From positions 3,348,001-3,412,000 of the forward strand of contig NZ_CP100400.1 of assembly GCF_024218795.1 (NCBI RefSeq): a stretch of DNA of 64,000 nt. The letters are read 5' to 3'. This DNA comes from Halorussus aquaticus. GTDB lineage: Archaea; Halobacteriota; Halobacteria; Halobacteriales; Haladaptataceae. Below the pieces are notes generated by a model, which saw nothing but the letters and a program-made list of their open reading frames with translations, made no database searches and was not told the origin of the DNA. Position 1 is the first letter of the stretch. Each line of letters opens with the position of its first letter. Both the position numbers and the translations under genes were made by a program. Of the stretch, positions 8,483-16,690 are shown one piece after another.

Positions 8483-10468
8483 ATGGAGTGGCGTGACGCC
8501 GAACGGGAGTACGACGACGAAGTGGTCGGCCAGTCCACGATGGCGCGACTGTTCGAGGAGAGCGCGGCCCGGCACGAGAACCGTCCGGCGCAGCAGTACA
8601 AGGGCGGCGTGTACGACCGGTCGCTCGCGGAGTCGGCGGTCCCCGCGGCGGCCGACGGCGAGTTCCGGTCGCTGTCGTACGCCGAGATGCGCGAGGTCGT
8701 CAGGTCCCTGGCGGCCGGATTCCGCGAGTTGGGCGTCGAGACCGACGACCGCGTCGGCATCTTCGCCGACACGCGCATGGAGTGGGCGCAGGCCGACTTC
8801 GGCCTGCTGGCCGCGGGTGCGGTCGTGACGACCGTCTACCGCGGGTCCTCGCCCCGACAGGTGGAGTACCTGCTCGGCGACCCCGACGCAGACGGCGTGG
8901 TCGTCGAGAGCGCCGAACTGCTGGAGCGAGTCGTACAGGTACAGGACGCGCTCGACCTCGAGTTCGCGGTCGTGATGGACGAACTCGGGGCGGAGGGCGA
9001 GACCGCGGCCGCCGACGCCGACTTCGAGGTGCTGACGCTCGGCGACCTGTACGAGCGCGGGAGCGAGGCCTTCGACCGCGAGAGCTACGAGTCGTGGGTG
9101 GACGCTCGCGACCCCGAGGACCTCGCCACGCTCATCTACACCTCCGGAACCACGGGCAAGCCGAAGGGCGTGAAACTGACCCACCGCAACTTCCGGTCGA
9201 ACGTCAACCAGTGCTACAAGCGGTTCGGTCCCCGGCCGGACAAGACCGACGTTCCCGTCATCGACGAGAACGCCCGGACCGTCTCGTTCCTCCCGCTGGC
9301 CCACGTCCTCGAACGACTCGCAGGCCACTTCCTGATGTTCGCCGCCGGTGCGACCGTGGCCTACGCCGAGAGTCCCGAGACCATACAGGAGGACTTTCAG
9401 GCGGTCGAACCCACGACCGGAACCAGCGTCCCGCGGGTGTACGAGCGCATGTACGACGCCGTCCGCGCGAAGGCCGAGTCCTCGGCGGTCGGCGAGCGCC
9501 TGTTCGAGTGGGCCTCCGAGGTGGGCCGGGAGTACTTCGAGACCGAGAACCCGGGACCGGTCCTCCGGGCCAAGCGTGCCGTCGCCGACGTCCTCGTCTT
9601 CCGGAAGGTCCGGAACGCGCTCGGCGGCAACGTCGATTTCCTCATCAGCGGCGGCGGGAGCCTCTCGGCCGACCTCTGCGCGCTCTATCACGGGATGGGC
9701 CTGCCGATTCTCGAAGGCTACGGCCTGACCGAGACCTCGCCCGTCGTCGCGGTCAACCCGCCCGAAGCGCCGAAAGTCGGCACCATCGGCCCGCCGGTGG
9801 TGGACGCCGAGGTGCGAGTCGATAACTCTGTGGTGTCCGAGGAGACCTTCGGCGGTACCGACGGCGAGGTCGGCGAACTCCTCGTGAAGGGACCGAACGT
9901 CACCGAGGGCTACTGGGAGTTGCCGGACGCGACGGAACAGGCGTTCACGGAGGACGACTCCGGCGAACGGTGGTTCCGCACGGGCGACATCGTGGAACTC
10001 CGCGACGACGATTACATCGAGTTCCGCGAGCGCGCCAAGGAACTGCTGGTCCTCTCGACCGGTAAGAACGTCGCGCCGGGACCCATCGAGGACGCCTTCG
10101 CGGCCAGCGACATGGTCGAACAGGCGGTCGTCATCGGCGACGGCCACAAGTTCGTCTCCGCGCTCGTGGTCCCGAACTTCGAGGGCGTCCGCAAGCGCGC
10201 CGAGAGCGAGGGCATCGACCTGCCCGACGACGACCGGGAACTCACCCGGGACGACCGCGTGCGGGCGTGGATGGACGAGGAGGTCGAGCGCGTCAACCGA
10301 CAGTTCGAGTCCTACGAGCAGATAAAGCAGTTCCGCGTGGTCGGCGAGGAGTTCACCGAGGACAACGGCCTGCTGACCCCGACGATGAAGAAGAAGCGCC
10401 GGAACATCCTGAAGCGGTTCGCCGACGAGATAGACGAGATTTACGAGCGCGAGTACGAGGAAGTCTGA
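8483..10468 (+). CDS. AMP-forming long-chain acyl-CoA synthetase
   Basis: The 661-residue protein activates fatty acids to acyl-CoA through an acyl-adenylate. The ATP-binding motif YTSGTTGKPKG sits at about residue 219; the A5-like motif (GYGLTETSPVV) and the A7/A8 region (GERWFRTGDIVEL, then LLVLSTGKNVAP) follow. Length and motif spacing match the FadD15/long-chain class found in Actinobacteria and haloarchaea. The gene could feed beta-oxidation together with the thiolase at 25635-26777, but it is not in an operon with it. It starts 24 nt after a TTAATG-like A/T stretch, consistent with a leaderless transcript. Confidence 0.92.
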   Translation: MEWRDAEREYDDEVVGQSTMARLFEESAARHENRPAQQYKGGVYDRSLAESAVPAAADGEFRSLSYAEMREVVRSLAAGFRELGVETDDRVGIFADTRMEWAQADFGLLAAGAVVTTVYRGSSPRQVEYLLGDPDADGVVVESAELLERVVQVQDALDLEFAVVMDELGAEGETAAADADFEVLTLGDLYERGSEAFDRESYESWVDARDPEDLATLIYTSGTTGKPKGVKLTHRNFRSNVNQCYKRFGPRPDKTDVPVIDENARTVSFLPLAHVLERLAGHFLMFAAGATVAYAESPETIQEDFQAVEPTTGTSVPRVYERMYDAVRAKAESSAVGERLFEWASEVGREYFETENPGPVLRAKRAVADVLVFRKVRNALGGNVDFLISGGGSLSADLCALYHGMGLPILEGYGLTETSPVVAVNPPEAPKVGTIGPPVVDAEVRVDNSVVSEETFGGTDGEVGELLVKGPNVTEGYWELPDATEQAFTEDDSGERWFRTGDIVELRDDDYIEFRERAKELLVLSTGKNVAPGPIEDAFAASDMVEQAVVIGDGHKFVSALVVPNFEGVRKRAESEGIDLPDDDRELTRDDRVRAWMDEEVERVNRQFESYEQIKQFRVVGEEFTEDNGLLTPTMKKKRRNILKRFADEIDEIYEREYEEV

Positions 10469-10529
10469 GGGCGGTCGCTGTGGCGGTTGCGGTCGATTTG
10501 CGTGTCGGGACGACTCGGTTTCCTCCTTC

Positions 10530-12755
10530 TCAGAAGGTCGAGAGCGTACTCTGACCGGAGTCCGAGAACAGCGTCCCGTCGGTCAGCATCTCCTCGACGG
10601 TGCGGTCGATTTCGGCCTGCACGGTCGCCAGTTCCGGTATCGTCCGCTCGTTGTAGGCGCGCTTGGACGTGTCGGTGTACTCGGGGACGATTTCGTGGGC
10701 GCGCATCGAGAGGTCGGCCAGTCGCCGACTCGCCTCGGTCTCGCGGTACTTGGGCAGTTCGAGCTTCGAGACGACGGTCTTCGAGAGGCTGGCCTTGCCC
10801 TCCGAGGCGACGTTCTTCAGCGACCGCTGGTATATCGCCGAGTTGAGCAGGGCACAGAGGAAGTGGGCCTCCCGTTCGCTCCCGGCCGCGACGAACATGT
10901 AGTGGTCGCCCGGGACGACCAGTTTCTCGCCGAGGTCGTCGTCCTCGACGGTCGAGACGACCGCGAAGTGGGGCTTGAACCCGAGCCTACACCACACAAC
11001 CTTGTACTCGCTCCACGTGTAGTCGCCCAGTCCGAAGACGTTGTAGAACGGTCCCTTCTGGAGCCACGAGGAGGCCCGGTCCTCCAGCGCCTCTCGGTGA
11101 CTCTGCAGGTAGTCGTAGGTCTTCGGGTACTGGCTCTTCAACTCCCCCTCGTTGTCCTCGTTGGCCTTCCGCATCGGGACCAGTCGGAGTTCGTGACCGA
11201 ACAGGCCGTACTTGACGACGTGCTTCGACTTGATGTAGGGGTAGACGAACGCCGACTCCATCTCGGCCAGTTCCTCGCGGCTGATGGAGAACACGTCTTG
11301 GGCGTCGTCCTTGACGCCGTGACGGACGTCGTGGGCGCATTCGCCGAGCGCACCGCGTTCGGCGTCCTCGCGTATCCACGCCGAAGTGGTGTCCTCGTCG
11401 TCTACCGGAACGACGCCGGTCCGCGCGGCGGTCAGCGTCTCCCGAATCGCCTCGACGGTGGCGAAGTCCGCCCGCCCGTCGCCCGCCGTCCACGAGGTGG
11501 CGTCGATGGGAAACGAGTGGTCGGCGTCGGCCCGGAACGCGTATATCGCCGCGTTCGCGCCGACCTGCTCGCCGAATGGTCGGAGTCGATTGAAGTCGTG
11601 GACGCGTTCGAGCGCGAGCGGTCGGTCGCCCACGGTCAGCGTCCGGAGGAGTTTACCCGCCGGTCCCGTCATGATGTCGCGCTTCATGACGAAGCTCGCG
11701 CCCCCTCCCTCGGTCAGGTACCGATGGATGCAGACCCAGACGTAGGGAATCGACACGTCGTCGTTGGCGTAGCCCAACCGCGAGTCGGCCCCGTCGTGGG
11801 GGAGCAGGTCGAGGTCGGCGTCGGTCGCGCGCCAGCGGTCCTTCACGTCCTCGGAGAGTCGGCCCCACGGAATCCACGGCGGGTTGCCGACGAGGTAGTC
11901 GGCGGTCGGTTCGAAGGTCTCGCCCGCGAACGAGAGGTCGCCGTCGTGGCTCAGTCCGAGCGCGTCGGTCAGGAACACCGGGAGTTCGACCGCGTCCACG
12001 TCGGCGTCTTCGAGGACGGGCAGCAGCGAGAGCAGGTAGTTCAGCTTCGTGCTCTTGACGGCGACGGGGTTCAGGTCGATGCCGACGACGGAGTCGGTGA
12101 CGCTCTCGACGATTTCCGCCGGAGCGCGGTCACCGCGCATCGCCGCGATCTTCCGGTCGATGCAGACGGCGGGGAACACGCCCGACCCGCATCCGGGGTC
12201 GAGGAACGTCGCGGTCTCGAAGTCGTCCGCGTCGATAGCGTCCACCGCGAGTTCGGCGACGCCGCGCGGAGTGTAGTACTCGCCCAGCGCGAGCCGAATT
12301 TCGCGGGAGACGACGCCCTCGTAGAGCGTGCGCAGGAAGTCGGTGTCGGCGTTCCGGAGGTCCTCTCTCGTGAGCGCGTCGCTCGGCGCGGCGGTCACGC
12401 CGTCGGCTTCCGCGACGCGGCGGTGCAACTCCCGAAAGCTGACCGACAGCGCGTCGCTGTTCGCGCTGGGTTCCGGATTGACGAGGGTGAACCCGAACTC
12501 GCGCTCGGCGAACTCGACGAACTGGTCCACGACGAAGTCGTAGTAGAGCGCGTCTACGAACAGTTCGTCTCTCGGATTCGCTACGTCCACGTCCTCGAAC
12601 ACGTCGCCGTGGCTCGTCGTGACGAACTCCTCCCACTCCGCTCGGGCCGCCCGAACCCGCTCGTCGGTCTCCAGCAGGTCGAGGGCGACGCTCGTGAACG
12701 CGTCGTAGGACGCGCTCTCGCGCCCCCACCGCTCCAAGATTCCTCGGTCACTCAT
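10530..12755 (-). CDS. Eco57I-type adenine-N6 DNA methyltransferase with target-recognition domain
   Basis: The 741-residue protein has the gamma-class N6-adenine methyltransferase order: helical N-terminus (1-150), GEYYTPRGVAEL (158-169), AdoMet-binding DPGCGSG (186-192) and catalytic NPPW (291-294). The C-terminal half (about 470-690) has the look of a TaqI-type recognition domain: YPYIKSKHVVKY, a central GDHYMFVAAGSE segment, and an LNSAIYQRSLK helix. No PD-(D/E)xK nuclease motif is visible in the N-terminus and no restriction gene adjoins it. It is therefore an orphan methylase or a type IIG-like enzyme that lost cleavage. The target site is unknown. Confidence 0.85.
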   Translation of the reverse strand: MSDRGILERWGRESASYDAFTSVALDLLETDERVRAARAEWEEFVTTSHGDVFEDVDVANPRDELFVDALYYDFVVDQFVEFAEREFGFTLVNPEPSANSDALSVSFRELHRRVAEADGVTAAPSDALTREDLRNADTDFLRTLYEGVVSREIRLALGEYYTPRGVAELAVDAIDADDFETATFLDPGCGSGVFPAVCIDRKIAAMRGDRAPAEIVESVTDSVVGIDLNPVAVKSTKLNYLLSLLPVLEDADVDAVELPVFLTDALGLSHDGDLSFAGETFEPTADYLVGNPPWIPWGRLSEDVKDRWRATDADLDLLPHDGADSRLGYANDDVSIPYVWVCIHRYLTEGGGASFVMKRDIMTGPAGKLLRTLTVGDRPLALERVHDFNRLRPFGEQVGANAAIYAFRADADHSFPIDATSWTAGDGRADFATVEAIRETLTAARTGVVPVDDEDTTSAWIREDAERGALGECAHDVRHGVKDDAQDVFSISREELAEMESAFVYPYIKSKHVVKYGLFGHELRLVPMRKANEDNEGELKSQYPKTYDYLQSHREALEDRASSWLQKGPFYNVFGLGDYTWSEYKVVWCRLGFKPHFAVVSTVEDDDLGEKLVVPGDHYMFVAAGSEREAHFLCALLNSAIYQRSLKNVASEGKASLSKTVVSKLELPKYRETEASRRLADLSMRAHEIVPEYTDTSKRAYNERTIPELATVQAEIDRTVEEMLTDGTLFSDSGQSTLSTF

Positions 12756-13035
12756 CGTTTCCCGTGGTTACTACGGGAGGAGGTCTCGTTAACTAACTAC
12801 TGTTTCGTCTCGCCGGTTTGCGGGTCGGACAGCGTCCCTCGACCGACGGACTCCCCGCTCGGCGCGCCGAGTCGCCGTACCCATCTCCGACGAGAATCGC
12901 CAGACGGAAGAACTATCTACGAGGCGTCCGGTCGGTTCCTCGTACATAAACACACGCAATCACCGGCTCCTGACCTCTTCCGACCGTTTTAAACCTCATT
13001 ACCCCATTTCACTCGGACACGGAGGTTCTACAAAA

Positions 13036-14904
13036 GTGGCAGCCGGAAGTGGCGCAAATCTCGTCCCTATCGTGGCCGCGATAATCGGTCTCGGCGTCGG
13101 AGCACAGGTGTTAGCCGACCGATTTCAGGTGCCCAGCGTGCTGTTTCTCATCTTCGCTGGCATCATCATCGGACCGGAGGGACTGCGAATAGTCACGCCG
13201 GAGGCCTTCGGCGGCGCGCTGTCGGCCATCGTGGGCCTCTCGGTTGCCATCATCGTCTTCGAGGGGGCGTTCCACCTCACCACCGACAAGCTTCGTGAGG
13301 CACCGTCGGCGACCCTCAAACTCGTGACCATCGGTGCCATCATCGCGCTGGTCGGGACCGCAGTGGTCGTCCGGTTCGCGCTCGGCGTCGGATGGGACGT
13401 GGCGATGCTCGTCGGGTCGCTGCTGGTCGCCACCGGTCCGACCGTCATCACGCCAATCCTCGAAGTGGTTCCCGCGCGCGACCGCGTCGAAATCGCGCTC
13501 GAAACCGAGGGCGTCGTCAACGACGTGACCGCCGCGATTCTGGCGGTCGTCACGTTCGAGGTGGTCGTCCTCGAAGACCCGACGGTCAACGAGGTCGTCG
13601 CCGACTTCGCCCAGCGGCTCGGCATCGGCGTCCTCGCGGGTCTCGTCGTGGCGGGAATCGTCATCTACTTCCTGCGCCACGTGGACCTCTCCCCGGCCAA
13701 CGCCCCGCAGAACGCCCGGCTCATCACTCTCGCGGGCGCACTGGTCGCCTTCGGGAGCGCGAACACCTTGGCCGCGGAAGCCGGAATCGCGGCGGTCGCG
13801 ACAGCGGGCATCGTCCTCGGCAACGCCGACCTCCCTTACGAGGAGGACATCGCGGCGTTCAAGGGCGACATCACGCTGCTCGTCCTCTCGTTCGTGTTCA
13901 TCGCGCTGGCGGCGTTGCTCGAATTCGAGAACCTGCTGGCGCTCGGGTGGGAGGGAATCGTGGTCGTCCTCGCCGTGGCGCTGCTCGTCCGACCGCTCGG
14001 CGTCCTCATCTCGACGACCGGCGACCGATACACCCTCAACGAGCGGGTGTTCATGAGCGTCGTCGGACCCCGGGGCATCATTCCGGCGTCGGTCGCCACC
14101 CTGTTCGCGGTCCAACTCCAGAATCAGGGACTCGACCAGACTGCGAACGTCCTCGTCGGGACCGTCTTCCTCGTCATCTTGGCGACGGTCGTGTTCGAGG
14201 GCGGATTCGCTCGACACATCGCGGAATACTTGGACGTGATACCTATGCGTGTAATAATCGTCGGAGGCGGGAAGGTGGGCCGTTCGCTCGCCGAACGCCT
14301 CGAAGACCGTGGCGAGAACGTGGTCATCATCGAGAGAGACCAGGAGATGGTAGAGCTAGCCCGCGGCGAGGACTTCACCGTCCATCACGGCGACGGGACG
14401 GACACGGAAGTCCTCCGGAGCGCGGGCGGAGACAACGCGAAGATCGTCGTGGCGGCGACCGGCGACGACGACGCGAACCTGCTCGTCGCCCAGTTGTCGA
14501 ACTCGAAGTTCGACGCCGAAACCGTCATCGCGCGGGTCAACAATCCCGACAACGTGGACGCCTTCGAGGACCTCGGCGTGCGGACCATCGACGCCTCGTC
14601 GGCCACCGCGTGGGCCATCGACAACGTCATCGAGCGCCCGGCGCTGTCGAACTGGATGACCGAACTCGGCCGGTCGGGCGACGTTCAGGAGATAGAGGTC
14701 ACCGCCGACGACCTCGTGGGTAAGACCATCTCGGAACTCGACGACGAACTCCCGAACGGCGTCCTCATCGCGCTCGTGGGCCGGGGCGGCGAGAGCGAGG
14801 TCCCCGAGGAGGACTTCACCCTCCAGCACGGCGACCACATCACCTTCCTCGGCCGCAAGGAGGCGGTCTGGGAGGCCATCGACCGCTGTCACCCGCCCGC
14901 GTAA
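13036..14904 (+). CDS. CPA-type cation/proton antiporter fused to TrkA-N and TrkA-C domains
   Basis: The first roughly 395 residues form a 12-helix cation:proton antiporter (LIFAGIIIGPEGLRI, then TGPTVITPIL and the paired acidic region ETEGVVNDVTAA that carries the ion-site Asp). From residue 404 a TrkA-N/RCK domain begins (MRVIIVGGGKVGRSLAERL, a GxGxxG nucleotide site), and a TrkA-C domain fills the last 80 residues. The fusion suggests ligand-gated Na+ or K+ efflux coupled to proton entry, important at high salt. The start is a GTG preceded by GGAGGT at 13021-13026. The 280-bp spacer upstream contains no gene. Confidence 0.9.
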   Translation: MAAGSGANLVPIVAAIIGLGVGAQVLADRFQVPSVLFLIFAGIIIGPEGLRIVTPEAFGGALSAIVGLSVAIIVFEGAFHLTTDKLREAPSATLKLVTIGAIIALVGTAVVVRFALGVGWDVAMLVGSLLVATGPTVITPILEVVPARDRVEIALETEGVVNDVTAAILAVVTFEVVVLEDPTVNEVVADFAQRLGIGVLAGLVVAGIVIYFLRHVDLSPANAPQNARLITLAGALVAFGSANTLAAEAGIAAVATAGIVLGNADLPYEEDIAAFKGDITLLVLSFVFIALAALLEFENLLALGWEGIVVVLAVALLVRPLGVLISTTGDRYTLNERVFMSVVGPRGIIPASVATLFAVQLQNQGLDQTANVLVGTVFLVILATVVFEGGFARHIAEYLDVIPMRVIIVGGGKVGRSLAERLEDRGENVVIIERDQEMVELARGEDFTVHHGDGTDTEVLRSAGGDNAKIVVAATGDDDANLLVAQLSNSKFDAETVIARVNNPDNVDAFEDLGVRTIDASSATAWAIDNVIERPALSNWMTELGRSGDVQEIEVTADDLVGKTISELDDELPNGVLIALVGRGGESEVPEEDFTLQHGDHITFLGRKEAVWEAIDRCHPPA

Positions 14905-14928
14905 CGCGGCATCCGCGGAACCTCCCCG

Positions 14929-14938
14929 TTTTATTATT
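14929..14938 (+). promoter_or_regulatory. TATA box of the AOR gene
   Basis: A TTTTATTATT block lies 22-31 nt upstream of the ATG at 14960 in otherwise GC-rich sequence. Archaeal TATA boxes sit about 26 nt before the transcription start, so transcription should begin at the GTG 14954 or the ATG 14960 and give a leaderless mRNA. Confidence 0.6.
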
Positions 14939-14959
14939 CACATTCCCCAACTAGTGGCT

Positions 14960-16651
14960 ATGATACACGCCGAAGGTCCGCTCCTCACCATCGACGTGAG
15001 CGACCGCACGACCCGGACCGAGGACGTGGACGACGTTCTCGAATCGTTCGTCGGCGGCCGGGGCGTCGCCACGAAACTGGCCCACGACCGGATTCCGTTC
15101 GACGCCGACCCGCTCGGCCCGGAGAACAGCCTGTTCTTCTCGACCGGTCCGCTCCAGATGTCCCGGATGAGTTTCACCGGCCGGATGAACTGCACCGGTC
15201 TCTCGCCGCTGACCGGCGGCCTGCTCTCCTCGAACGCGGGCGGGTTCCTCTCGCGCAACTTCACCGGCGCGGGCAACGCCGTGGTCGAGATTACCGGCCG
15301 GAGCGACGAGTTGCTCGCGATTCACGTCACGGACGACGGCGTGGAGTTCGAGGAAGTGCCGGAACTCGACGGCGCGACGGTCTCGGAGACCGGCGACGTC
15401 ATGGCCGAGCGCCACGGTCTGGGCGACGACCAACTCGCGGTTGCCGGTCCGGCGGGCGAGAACGCGGTCCGATTCGCGGCCATCGTGACCACCGAACACC
15501 GGGCGTTCGGCCGGGGCGGTCTCGGCGCGGTCCTCGGGTCGAAGGGCGTCAAGTGCGTCTCGTTCGACGGCGACGCCGCGCCCGACGTCGATATCGACGC
15601 GATTTCGATGGACATTCACCGCGAGGCCGCGACCGACGACGACAACCCGATGAAGGCGGCCGGAACCACCAGCGTCACGGAGTACGCCAACCACGTCGGC
15701 GCGCTCCCCACTCGCTACTTCTCGGAACTGGAGTTCGAGGGCGCGGCCGACATCGGCGGCGACGCCGTCGGCGACAAGAAGTACAAGAAGGGGACCTGCT
15801 CGCAGTGCGCGTTCGCGTGCAAACTCCCGACCAGAGACGAGGAGACGGGTCTCGAAACCGAGGGTCCGGAGTACGAGACGGTGATGTCGTTCGGGTCGAA
15901 CGCGGGCGTGGACGACGTGGTGTCGGTGATGAAGTCCAACGACCTCTGCGACGACCTCGGGATGGACACCATCTCCTGCGGCGACGCGGTGTCGGCGTAC
16001 CTCGCCGCCGAAGACGAGTTCGGGAACTCCGACCTGATCCACGAACTGGTCGAGAAGATAGCCTACCGCGAGGGTGTGGGCGACCTGCTCGCGGAGGGCG
16101 TCGCCCGCGCCCACGACGAACTGGGCGTCGAGGACTGGACCGTGAAGGGGTTGGAGTTCGCGGCCCACGACGGTCGCCACCTCAACGGGCAGGGACTCGC
16201 GTTCGCCACCTCGAACCGCGGCGCGGACCACATGTACGCCGAGTTCTACTCGAAGGAGTACCCGCTCGTCGGGAAGGACGAGGCCGTGGACCCCGAGGGA
16301 CTCGACGGCAAGCCCCCGCTCGTCGCCGAGAAGGAGAACCACAACGCGATTCTCGACAGCGGAGTCGTCTGCAAGTTCTCGCGGGACTTCCTGACCGAGG
16401 AGCGCCTCGAGAAACTGCTGGACGCCGACTACGACGACCTGCAGGCAATCGGTGCCCGCGTCGTGGAACTCGAACGCCACTTCAACAACCGGCGCGGGTT
16501 CGACCGGGCCGACGACGCCCTGCCCTACGACCTGCCGAACTTCGAGTCGGCGCTCGACGAGTACTACGAAGTCCGGGGCTGGAACGACGACGGGACCGTC
16601 CCCGAGAGCCGGATTTCCGGCGGTTCGGACGCGGCGAGCGCGGACGACTGA
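14960..16651 (+). CDS. Aldehyde:ferredoxin oxidoreductase family tungstoenzyme
   Basis: AOR-family enzymes oxidise aldehydes to acids with a tungsto-bispterin and one [4Fe-4S] cluster, passing electrons to ferredoxin. The 563-residue protein keeps the pterin-binding N-terminal domain (FVGGRGVATKLAHDRI, SPLTGG-type loop) and all four cluster ligands: Cys280, Cys283 and Cys287 (CSQCAFAC) and Cys471 (GVVCKFS). It also retains the EGPEYET and DTIS motifs. The GTG six bases upstream is an alternative start. Its tungsten supply may come from the WtpABC-type transporter at 43-46 kb. A single gene with its own TATA box. Confidence 0.9.
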   Translation: MIHAEGPLLTIDVSDRTTRTEDVDDVLESFVGGRGVATKLAHDRIPFDADPLGPENSLFFSTGPLQMSRMSFTGRMNCTGLSPLTGGLLSSNAGGFLSRNFTGAGNAVVEITGRSDELLAIHVTDDGVEFEEVPELDGATVSETGDVMAERHGLGDDQLAVAGPAGENAVRFAAIVTTEHRAFGRGGLGAVLGSKGVKCVSFDGDAAPDVDIDAISMDIHREAATDDDNPMKAAGTTSVTEYANHVGALPTRYFSELEFEGAADIGGDAVGDKKYKKGTCSQCAFACKLPTRDEETGLETEGPEYETVMSFGSNAGVDDVVSVMKSNDLCDDLGMDTISCGDAVSAYLAAEDEFGNSDLIHELVEKIAYREGVGDLLAEGVARAHDELGVEDWTVKGLEFAAHDGRHLNGQGLAFATSNRGADHMYAEFYSKEYPLVGKDEAVDPEGLDGKPPLVAEKENHNAILDSGVVCKFSRDFLTEERLEKLLDADYDDLQAIGARVVELERHFNNRRGFDRADDALPYDLPNFESALDEYYEVRGWNDDGTVPESRISGGSDAASADD

Positions 16652-16690
16652 TTCTGACCGTCCGCGCTCGCCGCGTCGCGCCGAGCGTCG

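Noticed and set aside
10695..12992. A very long open frame on the plus strand opposite the methyltransferase gene
   Set aside because: In GC-rich haloarchaeal DNA the frame opposite a real gene stays open because stop codons are rare. The translation is Arg/Val-rich with no domain, whereas the minus frame has clear methyltransferase motifs. Similar antisense frames over serS, the AOR gene and the acyl-CoA synthetase were dismissed for the same reason.
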